Shown here in pieces: positions 32,953-40,889 of a stretch of DNA of 64,000 bases. The notes below the pieces were generated by a model. It was given only the letters and a program-made list of their open reading frames with translations, was not told the origin of the DNA and did no database searches. Origin of the DNA: a virus. The translations under genes were made by a program, and so were the position numbers. Location: positions 116,927-180,926 of the IMG/VR virus record IMGVR_UViG_3300033148_006964. One strand, written 5' to 3'. Each line of letters begins with the position of its first letter. The stretch's first letter is position 1.

Positions 32953-33290
32953 TATTTCTCCTTTGTCTTTGAAATCAATACTAAATCATTTTGAATTTTT
33001 TTTATTGCTTTTGCCAAAGCGTCTACATCTACTAATAAACTAATATATTTTTCCCGTTTTCCCTTTGTTGTTATAGAGCGGAAGTTCCAAGCTTTGATTG
33101 CTTCTCGTTTATAATGCCACCAACAAGTCTGTAAACCACATTTTGCACACCTAATTTGGAACCCATGTGTTTGGTTAGCAACCACACGAGGATATCTATC
33201 TGAATATGATTGCCCGCGGAAAACAGTGTTATCACGCAATAGTTCTGCTATGCTATCGCACCCATGACACGGCTTCAATTTCTCACTCAT
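32952..33290 (-). CDS. Lar-like restriction-alleviation family protein
   Basis: 112 residues. KPCHGCDS, then FQIRCAKCGLQT and KREAIKAWNFRS reproduce the Lar/zinc-ribbon plan (KPCPFCG...C..CG....EAI..WN.R). Rac-prophage Lar stimulates type I modification and so relieves restriction; here the role is by similarity only. C-terminal helix extends beyond the usual domain. Confidence 0.65.
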   Translation of the reverse strand: MSEKLKPCHGCDSIAELLRDNTVFRGQSYSDRYPRVVANQTHGFQIRCAKCGLQTCWWHYKREAIKAWNFRSITTKGKREKYISLLVDVDALAKAIKKIQNDLVLISKTKEK

Positions 33291-33468
33291 CTTCTACCTC
33301 AATTTCTGTGTTAATTACAGTCAATACAGGCTCGCATTTTACTAACTCAAATTCTTTATCTGATCCAGTATACCCACACCTTAATTCAGAATCATTACAT
33401 TCATGTGGTTCTCGATGTATACAAATTGTAGGACAATTACTATTTTTCCCATTACAAATTTTCTTCAT
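33283..33468 (-). CDS. Small Cys-rich protein
   Basis: 61 residues from MKKICNGKNSNCPTICIH; SD GGGGGAGCG. Its ATG overlaps the previous stop (ATGA), a classic coupling. Probably metal-binding. Confidence 0.6.
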   Translation of the reverse strand: MKKICNGKNSNCPTICIHREPHECNDSELRCGYTGSDKEFELVKCEPVLTVINTEIEVEDE

Positions 33469-33629
33469 CGCTCCCCCTCTGTGGGTTGGGGTTTTTTGTG
33501 CCAATCAATTCCCCATAAAAAGATTCGGATACAATATCTTGGTATAAAATGTAAATAAATACCTTTCCAAAATTTATGCCATGATACAAAAACAAAATAT
33601 TTTCCAAAAACCTTTATCATCTTTTCCAT
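33465..33629 (-). CDS. 54-residue Trp-rich protein
   Basis: Basic and aromatic (FVSWHKFWKGIYLHFIPRY, FLWGIDWHKK). Coupled to the next gene by ATGA. Possibly membrane-associated. Read directly. Confidence 0.55.
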   Translation of the reverse strand: MEKMIKVFGKYFVFVSWHKFWKGIYLHFIPRYCIRIFLWGIDWHKKPQPTEGER

Positions 33630-33656
33630 AGCCTCATCACTCCTTTGCTTTGGTTT

Positions 33657-33830
33657 TTATTTTTTAAGCCATTTCTTAAAGTTTCCCCACCAGCTTAATT
33701 GCCTTGTATCTTTTATTATATTTTGGTATTCTATAACTTCAAGAGTTTCTAAAAAATCAATAGGATGGCCTTTTCTAACCTCATCACTAAGCCTTTCTAA
33801 TCTGTCATTTTTCACTACTAATATTTTCAT
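33657..33830 (-). CDS. 57-residue hypothetical protein
   Basis: MKILVVKNDRLERLSDEVRK, ending WWGNFKKWLKK. SD GAGTGAGAAAGTT. Read directly. Function unknown. Confidence 0.5.
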   Translation of the reverse strand: MKILVVKNDRLERLSDEVRKGHPIDFLETLEVIEYQNIIKDTRQLSWWGNFKKWLKK

Positions 33831-33849
33831 AACTTTCTCACTCCTTTGC

Positions 33850-34002
33850 TTACATTAAAATTCTATTTTGCATTTTCTTCATTGACAATGCTTTTTCTAA
33901 ATCTGCATTTTCCTCGCGTAATTTTTTGCATTTAGATTCAAGGCAAAAAATTTTAATAGTCGCTATTAGCAATAATACCCATAATGTCCATATTAATATC
34001 AT
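33850..34002 (-). CDS. 50-residue membrane-anchored coiled-coil protein
   Basis: N-terminal span MILIWTLWVLLLIATIKIF then helix KCKKLREENADLEKAL. The plan resembles i-spanin-like or other anchored small proteins, without stronger evidence. Starts 3 bp after the 34006 gene's stop. Confidence 0.55.
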   Translation of the reverse strand: MILIWTLWVLLLIATIKIFCLESKCKKLREENADLEKALSMKKMQNRILM

Positions 34003-34005
34003 AAT

Positions 34006-34431
34006 TCACTCCTCTATTTGAATTTTCTCGCCGCAATATGGACAAAACTTAAATCTATTATCTTCCGGAGTGCCAGCCGTAATTTCAAAAGCTTCATCAC
34101 ATTCGGTTTTATAATATCCATCAGCCCATGTCCATGTACATTTGCCTTTTGTTTTAGGGCAGGTATCCTCAAGAAAATTTAAGTTTTTTGGTTTAACTGT
34201 ATCAATTTTTTTTTCAGATAAATATTGTTCTGTTAGTTGTTGACTAAATGGCCCTACTCCAGTGTGGGAGTCTTCTGAAATTAATCTTTTGAGTGTTTCA
34301 AATATAGTTTTCATTTTTCCACAATATCTGTTATAAGAAATATCATTAAAGTCTTTTTTCATTTCGTGCATATCTTTTAAATTAGTTTCGATATACTCTA
34401 ATTTGTCAGTTACATTTATTGAATTATTCAT
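34006..34431 (-). CDS. Protein with C-terminal phage zinc ribbon
   Basis: 141 residues, helical N-terminus, then CTWTWADGYYKTECDEAF and FCPYCGEKI: a common two-CxxC-like ribbon found at the C-terminus of many phage proteins. Confidence 0.65.
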   Translation of the reverse strand: MNNSINVTDKLEYIETNLKDMHEMKKDFNDISYNRYCGKMKTIFETLKRLISEDSHTGVGPFSQQLTEQYLSEKKIDTVKPKNLNFLEDTCPKTKGKCTWTWADGYYKTECDEAFEITAGTPEDNRFKFCPYCGEKIQIEE

Positions 34432-34434
34432 TAT

Positions 34435-34704
34435 TTATCTCACTGTGGGTTGGGATTTAGATTCGTATTTTTGAATAGCAGCCACCATTTTGTTCAATTT
34501 TATATGATCTTCAGTGTTTATATCAGGGTCTTTCACTATTAAAGGTTCAATATTTTTTAACGCCTTTTTGTACTCTTCTTTGCTTGTAATATTAAAATCA
34601 TAGCGGCATTCACAACCAATAATATTATTCAAAATACCACAGTTATTTAATTCGGACTCATTATAACATTCACAATCTGTATTTAGACATTCATAATTTT
34701 CCAT
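34435..34704 (-). CDS. Cys-rich hypothetical protein
   Basis: About 89 residues from MENYECLNTDCECYNE after GGGGAGCT. N-terminal Cys knot-like cluster (five Cys in ~25 residues), helical C-terminus. Confidence 0.55.
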   Translation of the reverse strand: MENYECLNTDCECYNESELNNCGILNNIIGCECRYDFNITSKEEYKKALKNIEPLIVKDPDINTEDHIKLNKMVAAIQKYESKSQPTVR

Positions 34705-34712
34705 AGCTCCCC

Positions 34713-34940
34713 TCACTCCTTTACTTTGGTGGGTGGATTTTCTTCATCAATTATCTTACATAATCCCATAGCAACGCTCCAAGCTAAAAAATCCATTTCA
34801 TCTTCCCATTGTCCTATTACCCATTTTTCATCGCAATTACCGCATCCGACAAAAACTTTCTGCTGTTCCATGGTGTTACATAATTCTGTATAAACCTGAT
34901 CTTTGGTTGTTGGTTTTAGCTTAATTTGCAGCGTAATCAT
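34713..34940 (-). CDS. Hypothetical protein
   Basis: 75 residues: beta start ITLQIKLKPT, CGNCDEKWVIGQW in the middle and helical end. No family recognised. Confidence 0.5.
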   Translation of the reverse strand: MITLQIKLKPTTKDQVYTELCNTMEQQKVFVGCGNCDEKWVIGQWEDEMDFLAWSVAMGLCKIIDEENPPTKVKE

Positions 34941-34947
34941 AATTCAC

Positions 34948-35082
34948 TCACTTTCCTTTCTCAGCTTCTTTAAATCTTAATTTACTTTCACCCGTTTTTT
35001 TATGAGCATCAATGATCTTCTGGATAAGTTTCATTGCTCGTTTTCTTGCCTTTTCTGCTGCTATTGTAAAATTAGTTTTCAT
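34948..35082 (-). CDS. 44-residue basic helical protein
   Basis: MKTNFTIAAEKARKRAMKLI, Lys-rich to the end. Starts 1 bp before the upstream gene's stop. Read directly. Confidence 0.5.
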   Translation of the reverse strand: MKTNFTIAAEKARKRAMKLIQKIIDAHKKTGESKLRFKEAEKGK

Positions 35083-35262
35083 TTATCTCTTGGCTTCTTT
35101 ATGCGGTTGTTGACTTAATACAAATTTCATTTCTTCGTTTTCTTGCCTCAATTGCTCGTTTTGCAGAAGAATATCAGCATCAACACCAATGGATAAAATG
35201 TGAATATAAGACCTTAGCGGTTCTGGCGAACTATTAATTTGCCTAATCAATATATCATTCAT
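35083..35262 (-). CDS. Small coiled-coil protein
   Basis: 59 residues from MNDILIRQINSS, whose ATG overlaps the upstream stop. Helix QNEQLRQENEEMKFVL. A longer frame exists but would overlap the upstream gene by 140 bp. Confidence 0.5.
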   Translation of the reverse strand: MNDILIRQINSSPEPLRSYIHILSIGVDADILLQNEQLRQENEEMKFVLSQQPHKEAKR

Positions 35263-35479
35263 TAACATGTGCCGTGAAAAATAATTGCCCTTTACCAGCA
35301 ACCGGCAAAACAGTATCCGCGACAAATCCCATTTCTTTGCCCAACGCTTCCCATGCAGTGTTGGCATTTTCTTGGGGGGAAGAAGGTGTCCCACATTGTA
35401 GCATAATCATCGGAACAGGTTTGCACGCTTCTAAAATTTTGTCAAGGTTGGTTTGTGTCATTTTAAATTCCTTACGCAT
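35255..35479 (-). CDS. Hypothetical protein
   Basis: 74 residues; AGGAGGAAATT precedes the ATG. Contains MIMLQCGTPSSPQENANTAW and FFTAHVNE. No family recognised. Confidence 0.55.
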   Translation of the reverse strand: MRKEFKMTQTNLDKILEACKPVPMIMLQCGTPSSPQENANTAWEALGKEMGFVADTVLPVAGKGQLFFTAHVNE

Positions 35480-35570
35480 AATTTCCTCCTAATTAAATTA
35501 ATTATTCATCCCTTATCCTCTATTCATATACCCACAATCACGCCAATCATTCTCAGCTTGCATTTGTTAT

Positions 35571-35762
35571 CTACCGTTCTTCGTGTTCATCGCCGCTAAA
35601 ATTATATAGGTCTCCCGTTTCACATCCTTCGCAATTATTTCTTATCATGCTATGTCTGTCATAAAAGCTTCTGTTATTAATTTCGCTTGTTGTATAACCA
35701 TTAGCTTTTAGTATATTTGTTTGCCTGTCCCATTCCCACATTTCATGTTCATTCATTGACAT
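35571..35762 (-). CDS. Acidic hypothetical protein
   Basis: 63 residues, NNCEGCETGD Cys pair and an acidic end. SD GGGGAAGAGTT. Function unknown. Confidence 0.5.
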   Translation of the reverse strand: MSMNEHEMWEWDRQTNILKANGYTTSEINNRSFYDRHSMIRNNCEGCETGDLYNFSGDEHEER

Positions 35763-35830
35763 ATTAACTCTTCCCCTTTATTATCTCAAGATTTGATTTC
35801 ATCTGGTTTCCTCAACTTTTAAGTAAAGAC

Positions 35831-35941
35831 ACAATACTCTGGACTCAAACCAAAGACCAACCAGCCTTTCACAGAACCACTAATTGCGGAATCGAACCGC
35901 TGAAGACTGGTGTGTTTCTGACCACTGCATCTGCTGTGGGT
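35831..35941 (-). pseudogene. tRNA-like remnants
   Basis: The minus strand has a good T-arm GCGG-TTCGATT-CCGC preceded by a D-arm-like GTGGTCAGAAACAC and half an anticodon arm (ACCAGTCTTCA), but the 3' anticodon stem is gone and the acceptor arms do not pair. A second T-arm-like stretch (TTTGG-TTTGAGT-CCAGA) follows. Reads as one or two decayed tRNA genes. Confidence 0.35.
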
Positions 35942-35967
35942 TAATTGTATCATTTATCTTTCGTTTA

Positions 35968-36087
35968 TCATCCCGGATTTCCTATAAACATAGCACTTGT
36001 GTTTTTAAACTTAAAAAACTGCACCAGCTTATCTTGGTCCAACTTAACCTTTGGAAATTTTTTAATTGTATGCTTTTTCTTTTTCAC
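35968..36087 (-). CDS. 39-residue basic protein with GTG start
   Basis: GTG preceded by GGGGGAGGAT; reads KKKKHTIKKFPKVKLDQDK and ends in TGA. Strong SD makes it credible despite its size. Confidence 0.45.
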   Translation of the reverse strand: MKKKKHTIKKFPKVKLDQDKLVQFFKFKNTSAMFIGNPG

Positions 36088-36101
36088 ATCCTCCCCCTTT
36101 T

Positions 36102-36227
36102 TTAAACTTTAGGGCTATAAGCTTCTGGCCATATTCTTAATACAACATGACACCAAACAGTCCACTTAATAACTTTTATCAAGCCAGGTGTGTAACACTT
36201 TCTAAATGGAACTTTGTAATGCTTCAT
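36102..36227 (-). CDS. 41-residue basic/aromatic protein
   Basis: Start at MKHYKVPFRK after AAGGAGTTATT rather than the longer frame that overlaps the next gene. Contains IKVIKWTVWCHVVLRIW, possibly membrane-associated. Confidence 0.5.
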   Translation of the reverse strand: MKHYKVPFRKCYTPGLIKVIKWTVWCHVVLRIWPEAYSPKV

Positions 36228-36264
36228 AATAACTCCTTCGTTAAGGTTTGGCACAATTTCCGTT

Positions 36265-36600
36265 TTATCCTTCTTTGATATTAGTTTTTTCTTTTTTCTC
36301 TCTCCTTCCACATATTTTTCTTATTTTATTAAAAAACTCTTTTACCGCAAGGCCAGTCCAAGAGTCACAGTCCTCAGCCTCTTTGTGTTCCTCAAGTAGT
36401 TTGTTAATCTTTTCTGTTGATGATTCGGGTTTAAAATAAACAGACAAACTTACTAATTGGCCATCTTCCTGCTTTTGCCACGAAATTGAATCAACACTAC
36501 ACAAGTTTATTCCTAATCGGTTTGGGATTACATCAGTTGGTAAAGGACAATATTCTTCGTTGTCCACTATTTCGTCTATTGTTTTAGTTGTTATATTCAT
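36265..36600 (-). CDS. Hypothetical protein
   Basis: 111 residues; alpha/beta first half and a Lys/Glu-rich end. SD AAGGAGGCAGT. No family recognised. Confidence 0.55.
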   Translation of the reverse strand: MNITTKTIDEIVDNEEYCPLPTDVIPNRLGINLCSVDSISWQKQEDGQLVSLSVYFKPESSTEKINKLLEEHKEAEDCDSWTGLAVKEFFNKIRKICGRREKKEKTNIKEG

Positions 36601-36619
36601 ACTGCCTCCTTGTTAAAGT

Positions 36620-36892
36620 TTACTTTGGCGTTATTTTACATTTTTCCGTAAGTATAAGGGTGTATCCGTTACTTTTTATATATTTATGCCGCTCTTCGCT
36701 TTTACCTATAACATATTTAAAAAAGTTATTAATCGGTGGCTTAAACATATCCCCTGCGGTGTCAACATCGTCAAGAAGCCCCCATAACGCAACCGCTATA
36801 GCCTTCCATGTTTCAGCATCTCCTCTACACGGTTCTCCACGTTTATCTTTATTTGCATTTAATTGCATCAATGTAGTTTTTTGTGTATCCAT
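36620..36892 (-). CDS. Hypothetical protein
   Basis: 90 residues with WKAIAVALWGLLDDVDTAGDM. Promoter copy e lies 46 bp upstream, so it heads a transcription unit running toward 32 kb. Confidence 0.55.
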   Translation of the reverse strand: MDTQKTTLMQLNANKDKRGEPCRGDAETWKAIAVALWGLLDDVDTAGDMFKPPINNFFKYVIGKSEERHKYIKSNGYTLILTEKCKITPK

Positions 36893-36937
36893 AATTTATC
36901 TACCTTTTGTTGGATTTAATAATTAATTCCTATCTTT

Positions 36938-36969
36938 ATTGTTATGTCATGTATTATTGAAAAATAACA
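36938..36969 (-). promoter_or_regulatory. Promoter-like element (copy e)
   Basis: TGTTAT, 14 bp, TGACATAACAAT on the minus strand. Confidence 0.65.
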
Positions 36970-37002
36970 AAAAGATAAGAATTAATTATTTAAGATACTA
37001 CT

Positions 37003-37203
37003 TTATTTTTCATTTTTATCTTTAGTTTGAACTTCTAAAACAACTACATCAACAAATTGAGAAAAAACACCAGGCTCGCCAATGCGTTTCCAATTGACAA
37101 GAGCGACTTCATCACCGGTACGCTCACATTTTAAAATATCTCCAATGACACCTGTACCATAATTGTTTCCACCTATTATTTTTACTGGATCACCGCGTTT
37201 CAT
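37003..37203 (-). CDS. Small barrel-like protein
   Basis: 66 residues: GDPVKIIGGNNYGTGVIGDI resembles a KOW/SH3-type turn, followed by VALVNW. Common in phages; function unknown. Confidence 0.55.
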   Translation of the reverse strand: MKRGDPVKIIGGNNYGTGVIGDILKCERTGDEVALVNWKRIGEPGVFSQFVDVVVLEVQTKDKNEK

Positions 37204-37235
37204 TTTAACTCCTTACTAAGATTTAAAAAAAATAT

Positions 37236-37385
37236 TTACTTTATTTGTTTCCAAGTTTTTTGGGCAATCCAATGTTGTATTTTTTGTATTAAACATGCAA
37301 ATACAAACGGGACTTTGAATAACTTTTTTCCACTCGGCATTATTAAAGCACCATCATTGTCAATTCCCATAAGTCCTATAAACAT
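37236..37385 (-). CDS. 49-residue protein
   Basis: MFIGLMGIDNDGALIMPSG, then a basic aromatic helix. SD AAGGAATTTAT. Read directly. Function unknown. Confidence 0.5.
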   Translation of the reverse strand: MFIGLMGIDNDGALIMPSGKKLFKVPFVFACLIQKIQHWIAQKTWKQIK

Positions 37386-37411
37386 ATAAATTCCTTATGT
37401 TAAAATTAATG

Positions 37412-37612
37412 TTAATCTTTTATTAGTAAATTTAAAAAATTCTTTGCAGCTTTATTAGCTACTTTATGAACTGTTTTATGTGAAAGATTATTGCCTGTTC
37501 GTCTGTATTCATCATAAAATGCCATCGCAATATTTGCCTGATAAACATGATAAAACTCTTTATCATTTGATAAAGCTTTTTTAAAAATATTAATTGCTTT
37601 TTGTATTTTCAT
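37412..37612 (-). CDS. Small helical protein
   Basis: 66 residues from MKIQKAINIFKKAL after AAAGAGTTAAAA; contains ANIAMAFYDEYRRTG and basic C-terminus. Function unknown. Confidence 0.5.
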   Translation of the reverse strand: MKIQKAINIFKKALSNDKEFYHVYQANIAMAFYDEYRRTGNNLSHKTVHKVANKAAKNFLNLLIKD

Positions 37613-37625
37613 TTTTAACTCTTTG

Positions 37626-37805
37626 TTAAGATTCAAGAAAAATATTTATTGATTTTACAAAACTACGATTTATAATAGCCAGACAATGTAATCCATCCCA
37701 ATACGTATCATCTTTATATAAACCAATTTGATTTCTTGTTTTTCTGTTACATATAATATCTTTTAATGATATTTTTTGATGAATTGTTAGATCATTGTAA
37801 TTCAT
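37626..37805 (-). CDS. 59-residue hypothetical protein
   Basis: MNYNDLTIHQKISLKDIICN, later DDTYWDGLHCLAI. SD AAAGGAAATAAAAT. Read directly. Confidence 0.55.
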   Translation of the reverse strand: MNYNDLTIHQKISLKDIICNRKTRNQIGLYKDDTYWDGLHCLAIINRSFVKSINIFLES

Positions 37806-37830
37806 ATTTTATTTCCTTTTTAAAATTAAA

Positions 37831-37914
37831 GAGTGTGCCGCCGAAGCCTTAAGAACTATATCCACTCTATATTTTATCGGACTTGCACCGCGTAGGATAT
37901 AATCAGACACACTC
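37831..37914 (-). ncRNA. 84-nt branched element
   Basis: GAGTGTG/CACACTC closing stem, inner TATATCC/GGATATA, single-stranded GGTGCAAGTCCG on the minus strand. Lies 4 bp after the stop of the 37919-38215 gene and is followed by TTTAATTTT. Confidence 0.45.
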
Positions 37915-37918
37915 ATTT

Positions 37919-38215
37919 TTAAGCCGCTACTTTGTTAATTTCTTCAATCGTTCCTATGTAACACTTAAAAGGTCGGCTTTCATTTGGTAATATTCTTTTT
38001 ATATAGTTTAATTCATTATCAGAATCGCAAACAAGCAAAGCTGTAAACATACCATTATTAAGAAGAACTAATGCATATTTATCTTTTAGTTCCAGGCTGA
38101 AGAAATTTAACTTTTTAAAATTATATAATTCAATTTCTTCAACGTATTTTTCTTTTATCCCTTCGGCAATCCACTCTTCTTTACTTTTTTCTTTGGGGTT
38201 GACATAAGTTCCCAT
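37919..38215 (-). CDS. Hypothetical protein
   Basis: 98 residues; NFFSLELKDKYALVLLNNG and a beta C-terminus. Starts 1 bp before the upstream stop. No family recognised. Confidence 0.55.
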   Translation of the reverse strand: MGTYVNPKEKSKEEWIAEGIKEKYVEEIELYNFKKLNFFSLELKDKYALVLLNNGMFTALLVCDSDNELNYIKRILPNESRPFKCYIGTIEEINKVAA

Positions 38216-38616
38216 TATGTTTTTCCTTTCATATTTTTTTGCCTAAGATCAATAGATTTATATGGTGTCATACTACATCCACATTTTATACATTCATCGT
38301 CACACATTGAGTCCCATTCTTCTATCCATTTGCGACCACAATCAGCACAGCGATAAAAATTTCGATAGATTTTGTTATTTTTCTCTTTAATAGTTTGTTC
38401 AAATGTTTCTAATGCATTTTTTATCGAATAAATAGAATTAGAAATATTGTCATTATTTGTTTTAATTGCTTGAGTAAATTTCATTGCATTAACTATATCT
38501 CCTGCCGGTACTGGGCCGGAACATTTTGCCAATATAAATTCAGGATCATTAGCATATCCGCTTTCAATAACATGATATTCTTTTGATGAAATTTTTTTTA
38601 CTTTATAAAAATACAT
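38215..38616 (-). CDS. Protein with C-terminal zinc ribbon
   Basis: 133 residues; YRCADCGRKWIEEWDSMCDDECIKCG is a zinc ribbon. N-terminal region beta-rich (YHVIESGYANDPEFIL). SD AAGGAAATTAATT. Confidence 0.6.
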   Translation of the reverse strand: MYFYKVKKISSKEYHVIESGYANDPEFILAKCSGPVPAGDIVNAMKFTQAIKTNNDNISNSIYSIKNALETFEQTIKEKNNKIYRNFYRCADCGRKWIEEWDSMCDDECIKCGCSMTPYKSIDLRQKNMKGKT

Positions 38617-38658
38617 AATAATTAATTTCCTTTTCGTTTATTTGTGTGATTATTATAA

Positions 38659-38784
38659 AACAGGCATTTCTGTAAAGGTCTTTTCAGTTTATCGTGATCA
38701 AACAAAAGTAAGGTTTCGATCCTTATTTGGCTTTCCCTATTTTATGGGGCCACTTTCTCTCACTACGATACAGAAATACCTGTT
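38659..38784 (-). ncRNA. 126-nt branched RNA with 16-position closing stem
   Basis: AACAGG-ATTTCTGTA pairs with TACAGAAAT-CCTGTT with one mismatch. Inside are TGGC-CCC/GGG-GCCA, AAGG/CCTT and ATCGT/ACGAT. The loop CCCCATAAAATAGGGAAAG resembles the one at 24193-24213. No ORF in 38616-38906. Confidence 0.55.
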
Positions 38785-38787
38785 AGA

Positions 38788-38894
38788 AAAGGTTGTATAA
38801 TTTTTTTACGGCAGTTAGGAGTTCATGTTGTCCTGGTTGACACCAGACTAAGCTTAAACATGATAGGCTCAGACAGATTAATTATACAACCTTT
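38788..38894 (-). ncRNA. 107-nt branched RNA with 15-bp closing stem
   Basis: Perfect AAAGGTTGTATAATT/AATTATACAACCTTT, inner CATGTT/AACATG and TGG/CCA hairpins. Begins 11 bp after the stop of the 38906-39127 gene and is directly followed by the previous element. Confidence 0.55.
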
Positions 38895-38905
38895 GTTAGT
38901 TTTGA

Positions 38906-39127
38906 TTAATTTCCTGCTCTTTTAGCAGCTCTTCTTTTTCCTCTTAGCGTTACTGGGCGATCAGGCAACAACCCTCCAGGGGGATAGTTATCAGCTCTTG
39001 GAACATCAGATTTTATTATTTCAGATTGTCGATCCTGACGAGCTAATTTTTTTATTATAGGTGTAATGAGTTTTTCTAACCTTATTGACAACTTTTTAGT
39101 CTTCTCATCTTTTAATGCGGTTTTCAT
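38906..39127 (-). CDS. Small basic protein
   Basis: 73 residues, Lys/Arg-rich ending RPVTLRGKRRAAKRAGN with a PPGG turn. Likely nucleic-acid binding by charge only. Confidence 0.5.
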   Translation of the reverse strand: MKTALKDEKTKKLSIRLEKLITPIIKKLARQDRQSEIIKSDVPRADNYPPGGLLPDRPVTLRGKRRAAKRAGN

Positions 39128-39154
39128 TACATATCTCCTTTTGATATTATTGGT

Positions 39155-39541
39155 TTAAGATTTTTTTGATTTCCTCATTGCCCTTGTTTCACAATGTCTT
39201 AGTATAGATCTGAGTTTTTTTAATACTTTTCGATGAAGATTAGTAAAACTACCGTTTTCATAAGTTTTTTTATATGATTTAAGCATTTCAAGATAACCTA
39301 TTTTATTACAGTATTCGTGGCCAGAACGTCCTATAGCACAACGTTTATGACAGATAGTAGAGTCTGAATTATAATCATCAAACTCAGAGACTAAACAGCA
39401 ATCACAGTAGTTTGGGCCAATCTTTACTTTTTTAACTTTCCCAGAATCTAATAATATTTGATCGTCTTCATAATGTTTGATGCTTTTCTGAAGAGCCTTA
39501 TACATCTTTTGAGATACTAATGTCATTTTCGTTTTAGCCAT
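39155..39541 (-). CDS. Cys-rich paralogue pair, member 1
   Basis: 128 residues. TLVSQKMYKALQKSIKHYEDDQ, then CDCCLV, CHKRCAIGRSGHEYC, and basic end LHRKVLKKLRSILRHCETR. Nearly the same as 39547-39945; the shared C-terminal DNA is almost identical. Confidence 0.65.
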   Translation of the reverse strand: MAKTKMTLVSQKMYKALQKSIKHYEDDQILLDSGKVKKVKIGPNYCDCCLVSEFDDYNSDSTICHKRCAIGRSGHEYCNKIGYLEMLKSYKKTYENGSFTNLHRKVLKKLRSILRHCETRAMRKSKKS

Positions 39542-39546
39542 AATTT

Positions 39547-39945
39547 TTATTTTGCTTTCCGAGCAGTTCTCATAGCCCTTGTTTCACAATGTCTTAGTAT
39601 AGATCTGAGTTTTTTTAATACTTTTCGATGTAACTCAGGAAATTTATTAATACAGTTACTCTGAGTGAGTTTTGATTTTCTCATCTCGTCATAACCTATT
39701 TCAAGGCAACCTTCGTGGTTAGAACGTCCTATTGCGCAATATTTACGACAGTGCCAGATTCTTCTATGATTAATATTAGTTAGGCTTTTTACTAATTGGC
39801 AACAGGCACAATAGCCCATTCCAACTAGAACAGTTTTAACTTTTCCAGAATCAAGCAACTTTTGATCTTCTTTATAATGTTTAATGCTTTTCTGAAGAGC
39901 TTTATACATTTTTTGGGTTACTAATGTCATTTTTGTTTTAGGCAT
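39547..39945 (-). CDS. Cys-rich paralogue pair, member 2
   Basis: 132 residues from MPKTKMTLVTQK after AAGGAATATTAC. Same plan as member 1 with CACCQLV and CRKYCAIGRSNHEGC. A tandem duplication; related to 30855-31388. Confidence 0.65.
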   Translation of the reverse strand: MPKTKMTLVTQKMYKALQKSIKHYKEDQKLLDSGKVKTVLVGMGYCACCQLVKSLTNINHRRIWHCRKYCAIGRSNHEGCLEIGYDEMRKSKLTQSNCINKFPELHRKVLKKLRSILRHCETRAMRTARKAK

Positions 39946-40144
39946 GTAATATTCCTTTTTTATAGTGTATGAAGTAATAATAGGGATGCACATGTAGACA
40001 CGTCATGAATAGTCAATGTTCCGTAAACAAGAAGCTATCCTGTCTCGCCACCCCCATTATCACATAATTATTAATAAAACTTTACTTCTAATTCAAAATT
40101 ATAGCTACTACTATTGCCAACACATTATCCTCCAATCTAAGTGT

Positions 40145-40729
40145 TTAGGTAGTTAAGGATAATTTGTCTAATTCGTTTAACACCTTTAATTCGTCTGGCA
40201 TTCTTGGTATTATCGATTCTGTTTCTTCTCTTGATATTATTCTTAAGCTTCCGCTTCTGTTATGAATAAAAGTGCTTTTTTCTCCACGATTTATTTTAAT
40301 TATAGTTAGTGGCTCCATAATAACCAGATCGTCATACCATTTATAATTTTCGTTATTAATTACATCACATCCATTAGCTCTTACTTCGCAGGTTGCTTGT
40401 CCATGAATTGTATGCCAATATCCATGAGCAGGTATTGGTGACGATGTATTAATTCTTACTAATACATTTCCAATATTTATATTTGGTTTAGCTAATGATG
40501 TGTAATTAAATAGTTCAGCGTTATTTTTATCTTTTACTATGTTATTACGAGGATACGCAAATTTTATACTTTTATTAACAACTTTAGCAGGATTGTATTT
40601 ATCCAATAAGACTTTTTTTTGACGACCTTTATGACCATTTTGACCTAGAAATAATATTAATCCATCATTATCCTTTAATAGATCAATTCCTTCTTTTATT
40701 TCATCGTGGGCAATGGTGTACGTTTTCAT
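40145..40729 (-). CDS. Beta-rich hypothetical protein
   Basis: 194 residues. IAHDEIKEGIDLLKDNDGLILFLG, then many strands and GYWHTIHGQATCEVRANG. Promoter copy f is 44 bp upstream and SD AAAAGGAGCATATT is strong. Between 39993 and 40145 I see no convincing gene. Confidence 0.55.
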   Translation of the reverse strand: MKTYTIAHDEIKEGIDLLKDNDGLILFLGQNGHKGRQKKVLLDKYNPAKVVNKSIKFAYPRNNIVKDKNNAELFNYTSLAKPNINIGNVLVRINTSSPIPAHGYWHTIHGQATCEVRANGCDVINNENYKWYDDLVIMEPLTIIKINRGEKSTFIHNRSGSLRIISREETESIIPRMPDELKVLNELDKLSLTT

Positions 40730-40772
40730 AATATGCTCCTTTTAAATTAATTAAAATATTAAAATCTACATA

Positions 40773-40804
40773 ATAGTTATTCCATGATTAGTATAATTAT
40801 AACA
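40773..40804 (-). promoter_or_regulatory. Promoter-like element (copy f)
   Basis: TGTTAT, 14 bp, TGGAATAACTAT then TATGTAGAT; drives the 40729 start. Confidence 0.75.
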
Positions 40805-40889
40805 AGAGCGTGTGATAGATAAAAAAAAGCAACAGGTAGTTGCTTTTTCTTGCGGTGTATCAGTAGGTTTTTTTGATAATACTAAATAA

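Noticed and set aside
38659-38894. tRNA genes
   Set aside because: One loop resembles a T-loop, but the closing stems are 15-16 bp and no anticodon arm of correct geometry exists.
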